Assembly (NCBI GenBank): GCA_947177775.1
Contig: CAMWVS010000004.1
Coordinates: 27,229 to 91,228 of the forward strand
Origin: an uncultured Prevotella sp.
GTDB lineage: Bacteria; Bacteroidota; Bacteroidia; Bacteroidales; Bacteroidaceae
Direction: 5' to 3'
DNA length: 64,000 nt
The notes beneath the pieces were generated by a model that was given only the letters and a program-made list of their open reading frames with translations, searched no databases and was not told the origin of the DNA. Shown here in pieces: positions 45,827-55,510 of this stretch (positions within the stretch are counted from its first letter, which is position 1; each line of letters opens with the position of its first letter). Made by a program: the position numbers and the translations under genes.

Positions 45827-47839
45827 ATGACCCAAGAAGAATTCATAGCCGACATCCGTGCCGGCATCCCCGACACCCTGCCCGAAGCGCAGGCGTATGA
45901 CCCGGAGATAAACCATGCCCCCAAGCGCAAGGATATACTCACTCCGGAAGAGAAGCGGCTTGCGTTGCGCAATGCCCTGCGCTATTTCCCGAAGCATCTG
46001 CACGCCCCGCTGGCACCTGAGTTTGCCGAAGAACTGCGCCGCTACGGCCGTATATATATGTACCGCTACCGTCCCCGCTACGAGATGTATGCCCGTCCGA
46101 TTGACGAATATCCCCATCGCTCGGAACAGGCGGCCGCCATCATGATGATGATACAGAACAATCTCGACAAAGCCGTGGCCCAGCATCCGCACGAGCTGAT
46201 AACCTACGGCGGCAACGGAGCGGTATTCCAGAACTGGGCGCAGTATCGTCTGACGATGAAGTATCTGAGCGAGATGACCGACGAACAGACGCTCGTGATG
46301 TATTCCGGACATCCTCTCGGCCTCTTCCCGTCACACAAGGGGGCACCGCGGGTGGTCGTCACCAACGGCATGGTCATCCCCAACTACTCCCGGCCCGACG
46401 ACTGGGAGCGGATGAACGCCCTCGGCGTGAGCCAGTACGGACAGATGACGGCCGGATCTTATATGTATATCGGACCGCAGGGAATCGTCCACGGAACGAC
46501 AATCACCGTGCTCAATGCCGCACGCAAGCGGCTCACTGAGGGACGGAATGACGTCCATGGCATGCTCTTCGTGACGTCCGGACTGGGTGGAATGTCGGGC
46601 GCGCAACCCAAGGCGGGCAATATAGCCGGCGTCGTCAGCGTCACGGCGGAAATCAATCCCAAGGCGGCGCAGAAGCGATATGACCAGGGTTGGGTGGACG
46701 AGATTCACACCGACCTCGACGAACTCATCCCCGCCGTGCGCCGTGCCGTCAGCGAGAAGCGCACCGTCTCGATGGCCTACGTCGGCAATGTGGTGGACCT
46801 ATGGGAGCGGCTGGCCGCCGAGGACATACGTGTCGACCTCGGCAGCGACCAGACTTCGCTGCACAATCCGTATGCCGGAGGCTACTATCCCGTGGGCATG
46901 ACGCTCGAAGAGTCGAAACAGATGATGGCCGAACGGCCCGACGAGTTCCGAGAGCGTGTGTTTGAGTCACTCCGCCGTCAGGTGGCGGCCATCAACAGGC
47001 TTACCGCCCGCGGCATGTATTTCTTCGACTACGGCAATGCGTTTCTCCTGATGGCGAGCCGCGCCGGTGCCGACATCATGCTCGATGACAATCGTTTCCG
47101 CTATCCGTCCTACGTTCAGGACATCATGGGCCCAATGTTCTTCGACTACGGCTTCGGTCCGTTCCGCTGGGTTTGTTCCTCCGGGAAGCCCGAAGACCTC
47201 GCCGAGACAGACCGTCTGGCAGCCGAAGTGCTTGAAGACATGCTGCGGACGGCACCCGACGACATCCGCGGACAGCTGGCCGACAATCTCCATTGGATTC
47301 GTGAGGCCGGCCGTAACAATCTCGTCGTTGGTTCACAGGCCCGAATCCTGTATGCCGACGCCGAGGGCCGCGCACGCATAGCGCTGGCGTTCAACGACGC
47401 CATACGCAGTGGCCGGATAAGCCGTCCCGTCGTTCTCGGACGCGACCATCATGACGTTTCTGGCACGGACTCACCCTTCCGCGAGACTTCCAACGTCTAC
47501 GACGGTTCCCAGTTCTGTGCCGACATGGCCGTTCAGAACGTCATCGGTGATGCTTTCCGCGGTGCGACGTGGGTCAGTCTGCACAATGGCGGCGGTGTTG
47601 GCTGGGGCGAAGTGATCAACGGAGGCTTCGGAATGGTTATCGACGGCAGCGAAGATGCAGGGCGCCGCATCCGCGAAATGCTCTTCTGGGACGTCAACAA
47701 CGGTATAGCCCGGCGCTCATGGGCGCGCAACAGCGGCTCTATGGACGCTATACGCCGCGAGATGGAACGCACACCGGAGCTTCAGGTAACAATGCCGAAC
47801 ATGGTGGAGGAGAACATCATTGATGGAATAGAGTTTTAG
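45827..47839 (+). CDS. hutU: Urocanate hydratase (long form)
   Basis: The 670-aa enzyme converts urocanate to imidazolone propionate with tightly bound NAD+. Recognised stretches are GGNGAVFQNWAQYRL, YSGHPLGLFPSHKGAPR, GPQGIVHGTTITV, LFVTSGLGGMSGAQPKAGNI and, near the C-terminus, SLHNGGGVGWGEVINGGFG. It is about 110 residues longer than the E. coli/Pseudomonas type, mostly at the N-terminus and in an internal segment, as in other Bacteroidetes and eukaryotic forms. It is followed by a small TTTGGGA/TCCCAAA hairpin and hutH. Confidence 0.95.
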   Translation: MTQEEFIADIRAGIPDTLPEAQAYDPEINHAPKRKDILTPEEKRLALRNALRYFPKHLHAPLAPEFAEELRRYGRIYMYRYRPRYEMYARPIDEYPHRSEQAAAIMMMIQNNLDKAVAQHPHELITYGGNGAVFQNWAQYRLTMKYLSEMTDEQTLVMYSGHPLGLFPSHKGAPRVVVTNGMVIPNYSRPDDWERMNALGVSQYGQMTAGSYMYIGPQGIVHGTTITVLNAARKRLTEGRNDVHGMLFVTSGLGGMSGAQPKAGNIAGVVSVTAEINPKAAQKRYDQGWVDEIHTDLDELIPAVRRAVSEKRTVSMAYVGNVVDLWERLAAEDIRVDLGSDQTSLHNPYAGGYYPVGMTLEESKQMMAERPDEFRERVFESLRRQVAAINRLTARGMYFFDYGNAFLLMASRAGADIMLDDNRFRYPSYVQDIMGPMFFDYGFGPFRWVCSSGKPEDLAETDRLAAEVLEDMLRTAPDDIRGQLADNLHWIREAGRNNLVVGSQARILYADAEGRARIALAFNDAIRSGRISRPVVLGRDHHDVSGTDSPFRETSNVYDGSQFCADMAVQNVIGDAFRGATWVSLHNGGGVGWGEVINGGFGMVIDGSEDAGRRIREMLFWDVNNGIARRSWARNSGSMDAIRREMERTPELQVTMPNMVEENIIDGIEF

Positions 47840-47896
47840 AAGTTTGCGTTTGGGAGTCAATAACTCCTCTGATTCCCAAAAAATAAAAAAAAGAAT

Positions 47897-49384
47897 ATGA
47901 TTCACAAGATATCAGCCGACCATCTTACGATAGAAAGAATCGGTGAAATAATATACGGAGGACTCAAAATCGAGCTTAGCGACGATGCCGTGAAGCGTAT
48001 AGAGCGTTGCCGCGAATACCTCGATGAGAAAATACGCACGAGCAGCCAGCCCGTCTACGGCGTGACAACAGGTTTCGGGTCGCTCTGCAACGTGTCCATA
48101 GGCAAGGACCAGCTCACGCAGTTGCAGATCAATCTGATAAAGTCGCATGCCTGCGGAACGGGCGAACGTGTGCCTAACGACATCGTCAAGATAATGATGC
48201 TGCTGAAGATACAGTCTCTCAGCTACGGCTATTCGGGCTGCAAAGTCAATACCGTGGAGCAGCTCGTGAGGTTCTTCAACGACGATGTCTATCCCGTTGT
48301 CTACCGTCAGGGCTCGCTCGGAGCTTCCGGCGACCTCGTGCCGCTGGCTCATCTCAGTCTGCCGCTCGTCGGACTTGGCGAGGTTGAGTATCAGGGAAAG
48401 GTTATGTCGGGTGCCGAACTGCTCCGTAAGAAGCGCTGGAAACCAATCGAACTGGCTTCCAAAGAGGGCTTGGCACTGCTCAACGGTACGCAGAACATGA
48501 GCTCGTTTGCCGTCTGGGCGCTGCTTCAGGCACGCCGGTTGAGCGATTGGGCCGATACGATTGCGGCCGTCTCACTCGATGCCTACGACGGACTGATAGA
48601 GCCGTTCACCCACGCCGTCCATGCCGTCCGTCCCCATCAGGGTCAGATTGAGACGGCTGCCCGTATGCGCGAACTGCTCGAAGGAAGTGAGATAATAAAC
48701 CGTTCGAAGGCTCATGTGCAGGACCCGTATTCCTTCCGTTGCGTCCCGCAGGTCCATGGAGCTGTGAAAGACACAATCCGTTATGTGCGTTCGGTGATTG
48801 ACACGGAGATTAATTCGGCCACCGACAACCCCACCGTATGCCCTGACGACGACCTGATTATTTCCGCCGGAAACTTCCACGGCGAACCGATTGCCCTTCC
48901 GATAGACTTCCTTTCCATAGCCCTCAGCGAGCTGGCCAATATCTCCGAGCGACGGATCTACCGCCTCGTTTCCGGCACGCGCGGCCTGCCGAGCTTCCTC
49001 GTGGCTACGCCGGGCGTCAACAGCGGCTTCATGATAACCCAATATACGGCTGCGTCGGTGGTCAGTCTCAACAAATCGCTGGCCATGCCGTCGTCCACCG
49101 ACAGCATCCCGTCATGTCAGGACCAGGAAGATCACGTCAGCATGGGAGCCAACGCCGCCATCAAACTCTATAAAGTGGTGCTCAACACCGAGCGCGTCTT
49201 GGCCATCGAACTGTTCAACGCCATGCAGGCGCTCGATTTCCGGCAGCCGCTCAAGTCGTCGTCGAAGATTATGGAGATATATGAAGACTACCGCAAGGTG
49301 GTGCCGTTCATTCTCAACGACGAACTGATGTACCCGCACATAGAAAGCTCAATCAACTTCATCCGCACGGCAGTGCGTCGCTGA
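47897..49384 (+). CDS. hutH: Histidine ammonia-lyase
   Basis: The 495-aa lyase removes ammonia from L-histidine to make urocanate. The Ala143-Ser144-Gly145 triad in GSLGASGDLVPLAHL forms the MIO electrophile. YGVTTGFGSL and DNPTVCPDDD are further family signatures. The length is near the usual 500-510. It is third in the hut operon, with a 57-nt gap before it and 31 nt after. Confidence 0.96.
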   Translation: MIHKISADHLTIERIGEIIYGGLKIELSDDAVKRIERCREYLDEKIRTSSQPVYGVTTGFGSLCNVSIGKDQLTQLQINLIKSHACGTGERVPNDIVKIMMLLKIQSLSYGYSGCKVNTVEQLVRFFNDDVYPVVYRQGSLGASGDLVPLAHLSLPLVGLGEVEYQGKVMSGAELLRKKRWKPIELASKEGLALLNGTQNMSSFAVWALLQARRLSDWADTIAAVSLDAYDGLIEPFTHAVHAVRPHQGQIETAARMRELLEGSEIINRSKAHVQDPYSFRCVPQVHGAVKDTIRYVRSVIDTEINSATDNPTVCPDDDLIISAGNFHGEPIALPIDFLSIALSELANISERRIYRLVSGTRGLPSFLVATPGVNSGFMITQYTAASVVSLNKSLAMPSSTDSIPSCQDQEDHVSMGANAAIKLYKVVLNTERVLAIELFNAMQALDFRQPLKSSSKIMEIYEDYRKVVPFILNDELMYPHIESSINFIRTAVRR

Positions 49385-49415
49385 AGGGCTTCAACATATA
49401 ATACATTGTATTCGG

Positions 49416-50717
49416 ATGACAGCATTGTTGGTTAAGAACATATCCCGTCTTGCAGGCATAGAGCGTCATGGACGCTTGCGGCTTGCGGGGCGGGATATGT
49501 CCGTTATGGGGAGTATTGAAGACGCCTTCCTTTATGTTGAGGGCGGAGTGATAGCCGGCTTCGGGCCGATGAGTGACCTCGTGTCACGCGGATACGACCT
49601 CGCGTCACGCGATTGCAGCCGTGTTTCACCGGACAACGGCCGCGATGGCGATGTAGTGGTGGTCGATGCCGGTGGCGGAATGGTGCTGCCGTCGTTTTGC
49701 GACAGCCATACACACATTGTATATGCCGGCAGCCGTGAGCATGAGTTTGTCGACAAGATACGCGGACTGAGCTATGCCGAGATTGCGCGGCGCGGTGGCG
49801 GCATACTCAATTCGGCTGACCGCCTTCACGAAATGACCGAAGAGGAGCTTTATGCGCAGGCCATGGAGCGTGTTCGCGAAATAATATCAAAGGGTACGGG
49901 AGCAGTAGAGATAAAGAGCGGCTACGGTCTTAACACCGCCGACGAGCTGAAAATGCTGCGCGTCATACGCCGCATCCGTGACACTGCGCCGCTCCGCGTG
50001 GTGTCGACGTTTCTCGGGGCGCATGCCGTCGGCCGCGAATATGCCGGCCGTCAGAGCGAATATGTCGACCTCGTGGTCAACGAAATGATTCCCGCCGTGG
50101 GCCGGGAGAGGCTTGCCGACTACGTTGACGTTTTCTGTGACGAAGGTTTCTTCACGCCGGAAGAGACGGCGCGCATCCTCGAAGCCGGTGCACGCTGGGG
50201 CCTGCGACCGAAGATTCACGGTCAGGAACTGGCCGATTCTGGCGGCGTGCGCGTCGCCGTGGAGCACGACGCGCTCTCCGTGGACCATTTGGAGAGCATG
50301 ACCGACGCCGACATTGAGCTGTTGGGAGATTCTTCCACCATCCCTACAGCACTGCCCGGGACATCGTTTTTCCTCAATATGCCGTTCGCGCCGGGCCGGC
50401 GTATCATTGACAGCGGGCTGCCGTTGGCCATCGCGAGCGACTACAATCCTGGCTCGACGCCGTCGGGCGACATGAAGTTTGCCGTCTCGCTGGCCTGCAT
50501 CAAGATGCGTCTGCTGCCCGAAGAGGCGCTCAACGCCGCCACAATCAACTCCGCTTGTGCCATGGGATTGAGCCGCGACTACGGTTCGATAAGCGTCGGG
50601 AAGGTAGCCAATTTCTACATTACGCGCCCAATTCCGTCACTCGACTTCATCCCATACGCCTATACCACGCCCGTCATCAGCCGCATATTCCTGCGCGGTG
50701 AAGAGTGGAACGGGTGA
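49416..50717 (+). CDS. hutI: Imidazolonepropionase
   Basis: The 433-aa amidohydrolase opens imidazolone propionate to N-formiminoglutamate. Metal-ligand motifs: PSFCDSHTHIVYAG (HxH, about residue 95), FLGAHAVG, KIHGQELADSGG, and ASDYNPGST for the catalytic Asp. The early region includes a doubled segment (GYDLASRDCSRVSP), slightly longer than usual. Last gene of the operon; it converges with the phosphoethanolamine-transferase-like gene only 20 nt away. Confidence 0.95.
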   Translation: MTALLVKNISRLAGIERHGRLRLAGRDMSVMGSIEDAFLYVEGGVIAGFGPMSDLVSRGYDLASRDCSRVSPDNGRDGDVVVVDAGGGMVLPSFCDSHTHIVYAGSREHEFVDKIRGLSYAEIARRGGGILNSADRLHEMTEEELYAQAMERVREIISKGTGAVEIKSGYGLNTADELKMLRVIRRIRDTAPLRVVSTFLGAHAVGREYAGRQSEYVDLVVNEMIPAVGRERLADYVDVFCDEGFFTPEETARILEAGARWGLRPKIHGQELADSGGVRVAVEHDALSVDHLESMTDADIELLGDSSTIPTALPGTSFFLNMPFAPGRRIIDSGLPLAIASDYNPGSTPSGDMKFAVSLACIKMRLLPEEALNAATINSACAMGLSRDYGSISVGKVANFYITRPIPSLDFIPYAYTTPVISRIFLRGEEWNG

Positions 50718-50737
50718 TATAGAAGAGCCGGGCCGGC

Positions 50738-52375
50738 TCAGAAGAACTCGTTTAGCGGCCTCGGGCGGTTGTGGTCGTCAAGATAGAGCCGCGGCGCGGG
50801 GACGTAATCGGGTGAGGCCACGGACAGAGTGTCGTTGCGGTAGGGCGTTGAAATGCCGGCGATGTGGAGCATCGTGTGGAACACCGACGCACTCGTGGCA
50901 ACGGGCCGGCGGCTGTTTCTGTCGAGCGACTGCGTCACCTGTGGATGGCGTGCGGCATATTCATCCGACGTCCAGACCAGCAGCGGCACCTCGAGCTGAT
51001 GGAATGTCGGTCTCGGGGAGGCGTGGAGGAACGCATTGCCGTCGTCGAAAATATCCTCGCCGTGGTCAGATGTGTAGACCATGGCGGCCGGACAACCGCA
51101 CTGTTTCAGCATTGTGATGAGGTCGGCGAGCAGCCGGTCTGTCTGTCTGATGGTGTTGTCGTAGGCGTTGACGAGGCTTTTGCGGTTCTCCCGCCGTGCG
51201 CTCATGTCCCTGTCGGGACGGAAGTGGGAGCCGTCGGCGGCATAACGCTCGTTGTAGGTGAAGTGGGAACCGTAGGTGTGGAGCACAATCAGGAGTCTGC
51301 CGTAACCGCCGTCAAGCTCCTTTCTCACGTATCCGAGCAGTTCGCGGTCCATCACGTTGCGTCCATCGGGAACGCTGTCCTTGATAAATATGCACCTGTC
51401 GGCTTCTTCGCCGAAGAAATCAATGAACGAATGATTGCGCTTCTGATTTGACAGAAACGCCGTATGGAAGCCCGCTTCACGGAAAGCGGCGGCTATTCCC
51501 TTGCGGTAGTATATGCTGTCATAGTCCGTAGCAGAGACCGGCGACAGCAGCATGGGGACACTCTTGTGGGTTGTGTTCGACTGCGAAAGGACGTCGCTGA
51601 ACACCGTCAGCCCGTCCATCACGGCGAGCCGTGGCGTCGTCTCACGGCTATAACCGTAGATTCCGAACTGGCTTGCGCGTGCCGTCTCGCCGATGACGAG
51701 CACATAGACCTCGCGTCCGTCGCCGTCGTGAGCCGTCTTTGCATTGAAACTGAAACCGGCCGACGTCTCCGCATAATGGTCCGTAGCGTATGCCCGTTCT
51801 GCGGCCAAGGCGAGATTGTAGCAGGCGTTGACAGGAAAAATGTCGTTCTTCAGGCTGAACGATGGAACTGCCGCGGCACATACAGCCGTCGCCGCGCATG
51901 CTGTTGCAAAGGCTACGCCGGCCATCCGCCGCTGACGGCGGACGAAACCGCAGTCCAGCTGCAGTCCGCGTCTCACGGCCACCGTGGCCGCCACGAGCAG
52001 CGGGATATAGAGAACGACAACGGTGGCGATGGCCGTCATCAGATTGCCGAGCAGTTCGAACGCTTCACCGGCGTTGGTGGTGATTATATTGAGGAACATA
52101 TCGACCGCTATCGGGCCGCAGCCGAAAAGATAGAGCAGCACAATCTGAAATGCTGAAAGGAAGATGAAGAAGAACAGCAGCCATATTGTCCGGCCTGTGT
52201 TGCGGCTCAGCGAGAGCATGAGCCAATAGGCCGTGACTGGCAACAGGACGCCACACAGCCGTGACGCCACGGGAAGATAGGTCTCGGTGAAGAGCAATGC
52301 CACGCATGGAACGGCCAGTACGGCCAGCGCTGCGTAGAACAGGGTGGGGAGGAATGTTCCTGATTTTATTGTCAT
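50738..52375 (-). CDS. Phosphoethanolamine transferase-like inner-membrane enzyme (EptA type)
   Basis: The product is 545 aa from MTIKSGTFLPTLFYAAL (a further Met 7 codons upstream, at 52396, is possible). Five membrane helices fill residues about 8-175. The periplasmic sulfatase-fold domain has VIGETARASQFGIYGYSRET (metal Glu), the catalytic Thr in SNTTHKSVPMLLSP, and YTSDHGED. EptA/MCR enzymes move phosphoethanolamine to lipid A and so raise resistance to cationic peptides. Here the acceptor (lipid A or another glycan) is not proven. It follows the PCMD gene in the same direction. Confidence 0.9.
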   Translation of the reverse strand: MTIKSGTFLPTLFYAALAVLAVPCVALLFTETYLPVASRLCGVLLPVTAYWLMLSLSRNTGRTIWLLFFFIFLSAFQIVLLYLFGCGPIAVDMFLNIITTNAGEAFELLGNLMTAIATVVVLYIPLLVAATVAVRRGLQLDCGFVRRQRRMAGVAFATACAATAVCAAAVPSFSLKNDIFPVNACYNLALAAERAYATDHYAETSAGFSFNAKTAHDGDGREVYVLVIGETARASQFGIYGYSRETTPRLAVMDGLTVFSDVLSQSNTTHKSVPMLLSPVSATDYDSIYYRKGIAAAFREAGFHTAFLSNQKRNHSFIDFFGEEADRCIFIKDSVPDGRNVMDRELLGYVRKELDGGYGRLLIVLHTYGSHFTYNERYAADGSHFRPDRDMSARRENRKSLVNAYDNTIRQTDRLLADLITMLKQCGCPAAMVYTSDHGEDIFDDGNAFLHASPRPTFHQLEVPLLVWTSDEYAARHPQVTQSLDRNSRRPVATSASVFHTMLHIAGISTPYRNDTLSVASPDYVPAPRLYLDDHNRPRPLNEFF

Positions 52376-52497
52376 AATATTGTTGTGGAAGGACATTTCC
52401 GGGATTATTTGAGATTAATTGGAAGGCTATGGGAGGGTGACGGTAATGCATTCGTATTGCCGGACAAAGCTTTCCGTTCCTTGGAATGGGCGCGAGG

Positions 52498-53460
52498 TCA
52501 GTAGACAAGGCGGACGTTGTCCACCCATAGCGTGTTGCCCGGCGAACCGATGTATGCTCCGCCATGGCTCGATGAGAACTGCAGAATCAGATGTGTCGGC
52601 GTCTCGTCCGCCGCGGCCCATCCGGTTTCGACTACCGGAACGCTCTTGCCCTTGCTGTTGCGGGCGTAGTCGGTGGAGCGCAGACCCATCGTGGCGGCTT
52701 CATAGTGATGGTTCTTTCTTATGTCGCCGTAGAGAATCTCGTATGTCGCGTTGTCCTTCCATCCGCCGGTCGTCTTTCCGTATTTCACGACCATTGTGCC
52801 CACGCGCCGTGCCGTGATGTTTCCCTTGGCGTCCTCCGAGCGCTTCTGGAGCAGGAGGATGGCAATGGCGTAGTCGCGTCCCGGCACGGTTGACTTGCTG
52901 CTGAAGCCTGTCATCTTTATCCGGCTGTCCCCGCCAGCCGCCTCCATCTTGTAGTCGAAGCGCAGGGCCTTTGGCCGGCGTGTGAACGGGATGCCCCAGT
53001 TGAGGGCTTTCGGTCCGTCCTTCGTTCCCGTGATGGGTTCTTTCATGTCACCGAGAAATATCGAGCCGGCCGCCAGGACACTTATATTGACAAGTCCCAG
53101 CACCTTCACGCTCTCCACGTGGGTGGTCATCTTGACACAGTGGCCGCCATTGTGGCTGTCCCGATAGACACAGTTGTTTGTCTTGACGATGCCCGCCACC
53201 TTTGCCATCACGTTCGACGTTCCCCAGGGCGAGCCTCCAGCGTTGACGTAGGGTGTGTTGCCGTCGATGGTTTTTGTCGGTCCGATTTCATAGAGTGTCT
53301 TGTCGTTGCCGCCTATGATGGCCGACTCGTGGATGTGGCGTGTCACCCAATGCTCCATGTCACCGTATTTTATCAGCTCTTCCCGCTCACCGGCGGTTTG
53401 GCCCTTCATGCCGATACAGCACAAGAGTAGCGTACAGATAGTCAGAAAATGCTTTTTCAT
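52498..53460 (-). CDS. Exported PCMD-domain (putative carbohydrate metabolism) protein
   Basis: The product is 320 aa from MKKHFLTICTLLLCC (a start two codons earlier, at 53466, is possible). A signal peptide ends near GMKGQ. The rest is one beta-sandwich domain with MEHWVTRHIHESAIIGG, SPWGTSNVMA, ALRFDYKME and the terminal VDNVRLVY, typical of the PCMD family of Bacteroidetes surface or secreted proteins. No enzymatic residues can be named. A role in glycan binding is the common guess. It is upstream of the phosphoethanolamine-transferase-like gene by about 120 nt. Confidence 0.8.
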   Translation of the reverse strand: MKKHFLTICTLLLCCIGMKGQTAGEREELIKYGDMEHWVTRHIHESAIIGGNDKTLYEIGPTKTIDGNTPYVNAGGSPWGTSNVMAKVAGIVKTNNCVYRDSHNGGHCVKMTTHVESVKVLGLVNISVLAAGSIFLGDMKEPITGTKDGPKALNWGIPFTRRPKALRFDYKMEAAGGDSRIKMTGFSSKSTVPGRDYAIAILLLQKRSEDAKGNITARRVGTMVVKYGKTTGGWKDNATYEILYGDIRKNHHYEAATMGLRSTDYARNSKGKSVPVVETGWAAADETPTHLILQFSSSHGGAYIGSPGNTLWVDNVRLVY

Positions 53461-53554
53461 AGGCATATCTTTTTAGTTGATATATAAAATCCTGACGATG
53501 CGTCCTGACGTCCTACGGTGCTGCCTGTCAGGCGAACTGCCGTCATCTACTTTG

Positions 53555-53562
53555 CAAAGATA
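53555..53562 (-). promoter_or_regulatory. Promoter -7 element of the PCMD gene
   Basis: TATCTTTG on the minus strand, 94 nt before the ATG. Confidence 0.5.
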
Positions 53563-53719
53563 TTGTTTTTTCCGGTAGGGAGGGTATTGGAAATGTATGA
53601 AAAGTTGGTCTGATTTACTTATTTTAGTACAACAGAGTGGTTTGCCGCATGTCTTTTCCTTTATTTAGCATTTACGGGAGGATGGAAAATCTCTTATGGA
53701 GGAGCGTGGAATATTATGT

Positions 53720-53806
53720 AAACGCAAAGGCAGCAAAGATGCAAAGTTTATGTTCGGGTATTTGTCCCTTACTATAATACTTTGTGTCTTTGCGGCCTTT
53801 GCGTTT
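53720..53806 (-). terminator. GCAAAG-type hairpin after the porin O/P gene
   Basis: AAACGCAAAGG..GCAAAG..GCAAAGT (53720-53747) pairs with ACTTTG..TCTTTGC..CCTTTGCGTTT (53779-53806) with about two mismatches. It starts 27 nt after the stop at 53834. Nothing else is seen in the gap 53467-53833 except the PCMD promoter. Confidence 0.75.
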
Positions 53807-53833
53807 GTGTTACATGAAATTAGTGTGTTGCAG

Positions 53834-55069
53834 TCAGAAGCGACACATCAGTTCGACAACAATCTTGTCCCTTTCAGAGACGTTTGGCGTAGCGCCGCTG
53901 CCGTAGAAGTATTTTTCATAGTTCAGGCGGATGTCCGTTTTCGGTGATTTACCGCCGAGATGGAATGTCGCTCCGGCCGTAATCCTGTGTCGTTGCGGGT
54001 CGTCTATGGTGAGACGGCCGTTGCTGTCGGGCTTTCCGTCGCTGTGGTCGTCCATGTAGTCATAGCGTCCGAGCAGCGAGACAGCCTCGAAAACCTTGTG
54101 CAACGGCAACCGTTTGACCACGAAAGCGTCGATGGCATTGACAGCCTTGAAAGCTCCGCCGGAATACTCCTTGTGCAGATATTCACCCTCGACGTGCCAT
54201 CCGCGTGCGTGCCAATATGCCCCGCAGTTCCACATCATTATGCCCGTTTCGGCCGGACGTGTGTGCTGGCAGCTGAGGACGACGCCCGTATGGCCGCAAA
54301 TAAGCGCCTCCGCTTTCAGCGAATAGTTGTAGCTTTTGGTCCAATAGTGCTTCTGCTCCGTCAGTCCGGAGCCGTTGAAGATACCGCCTTCGAGCGTCAG
54401 TGACGACATCTCACCGTTGGTTTTATATTCTTTTCCGGTTTTATCTTGTTCATTTCCGTTGGTATATTGTCCGTCTCTGCCGCTATATCGTTTGTTCCTA
54501 CAGTTTGTTTCGTTGCCTCCGAACACGAACGTATATCCAGCCGTTGCACCGACATCGCGCACGTTGCCCACCTGTTTGGCTATGAACGAGCGGTTGGCAA
54601 AATACTGCTGATGGGGCGAGCGGTGGGCGTCGATGGTGAACGGAACGCGCATCTGTCCAGCAGTCAGACGGAGATTTTCCACCGGTAGCAGTCTCACGTA
54701 GGCGTCGAGCATCCTTATCTGACCTTCGTCGGATAGATCAATCTCTGCCTTATAGGCCACCGTGGGCATAACCTGACCGGAAACCGATATGCGGCAGTTG
54801 CGCACCTCAAAACGCCCCACACCTTCCTCCGGCTGGTATTCATATTTCGCCCTGACCGTTCCGTTGAACTTCAGGATGTCCGTCACAGTCGGTTTTTTGC
54901 CCTTGGCTGACTGCACATCGGCTGTTGTTGGCTGCACATCGGCTGTTGTTGGCCGCGCCTTGACGGCCGTTGCTTGCGCTTGAACTATTGTTTGCTGCGC
55001 TTGGGCGACCGTTGGTTGTGTTTGGGCGACCGCGAAGCAGAAAACAACTGTCGTGATGAGAGACTTCAT
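53834..55069 (-). CDS. Outer-membrane porin of the phosphate-selective O/P family
   Basis: The 411-aa protein has a signal peptide (MKSLITTVVFCFAVA) then an unusual Gln/Thr/Val-rich tail of repeats (VAQAQQTIVQAQATAV, and PTTADVQ twice) at about residues 18-50. The barrel starts at FNGTVRAKYEYQPEEG and includes RFEVRNCRISVSGQVMP and GQMRVPFTIDAHRSPHQQYF, family signatures; it ends VELMCRF with a terminal Phe. It forms a channel in the outer membrane; the substrate is unknown. Single gene with a long hairpin on each side. Confidence 0.88.
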   Translation of the reverse strand: MKSLITTVVFCFAVAQTQPTVAQAQQTIVQAQATAVKARPTTADVQPTTADVQSAKGKKPTVTDILKFNGTVRAKYEYQPEEGVGRFEVRNCRISVSGQVMPTVAYKAEIDLSDEGQIRMLDAYVRLLPVENLRLTAGQMRVPFTIDAHRSPHQQYFANRSFIAKQVGNVRDVGATAGYTFVFGGNETNCRNKRYSGRDGQYTNGNEQDKTGKEYKTNGEMSSLTLEGGIFNGSGLTEQKHYWTKSYNYSLKAEALICGHTGVVLSCQHTRPAETGIMMWNCGAYWHARGWHVEGEYLHKEYSGGAFKAVNAIDAFVVKRLPLHKVFEAVSLLGRYDYMDDHSDGKPDSNGRLTIDDPQRHRITAGATFHLGGKSPKTDIRLNYEKYFYGSGATPNVSERDKIVVELMCRF

Positions 55070-55111
55070 ATATGTTATTAAAGTATTGACTCAATCATTT
55101 CATTGATGTTG

Positions 55112-55119
55112 CAAAGTTA
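55112..55119 (-). promoter_or_regulatory. Promoter -7 element of the porin O/P gene
   Basis: TAACTTTG on the minus strand, 42 nt before the ATG. Confidence 0.55.
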
Positions 55120-55336
55120 GCGATGTTATGTTTCAAAAATGTTTCGTCTGTGTTAATTAAAGAATAAATCGGAGCGTGAGGACATAAAATAAGCTAAGCA
55201 ATTTGAATTTTTTGATATTTTGACGAGTGCGTCATGAAATGGTAAGAGCTTGACTTGTATATATATAGGCATGGGTACGCCATTATATGACGTTTCTACA
55301 AGTTTATTCACTTAAAGGTTTTCGGATATCAGTTTG

Positions 55337-55440
55337 TATAATCCAAACGCAAAAACGCCAAAATAAAAAGTATTGTTACGGCAGAATGAATACCGCAAAC
55401 ATAATACTTTTTGTTTTGGCGTTTTTGCGTTTGGATTATA
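55337..55440 (-). terminator. 38-bp hairpin after the pectinesterase gene
   Basis: Arms 55337-55374 and 55403-55440 pair at all but one position (a G-U). The stem contains AAACGCAAAAACGCC. It starts about 70 nt after the stop at 55511. The gap 55070-55510 holds otherwise only the porin promoter. Confidence 0.8.
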
Positions 55441-55510
55441 TAAACTGATTGTATCCGCTTATTTATAACCTCTTTAAGGTTCTTATGGTGGTTTCCTGTT
55501 ATGCCGCATC

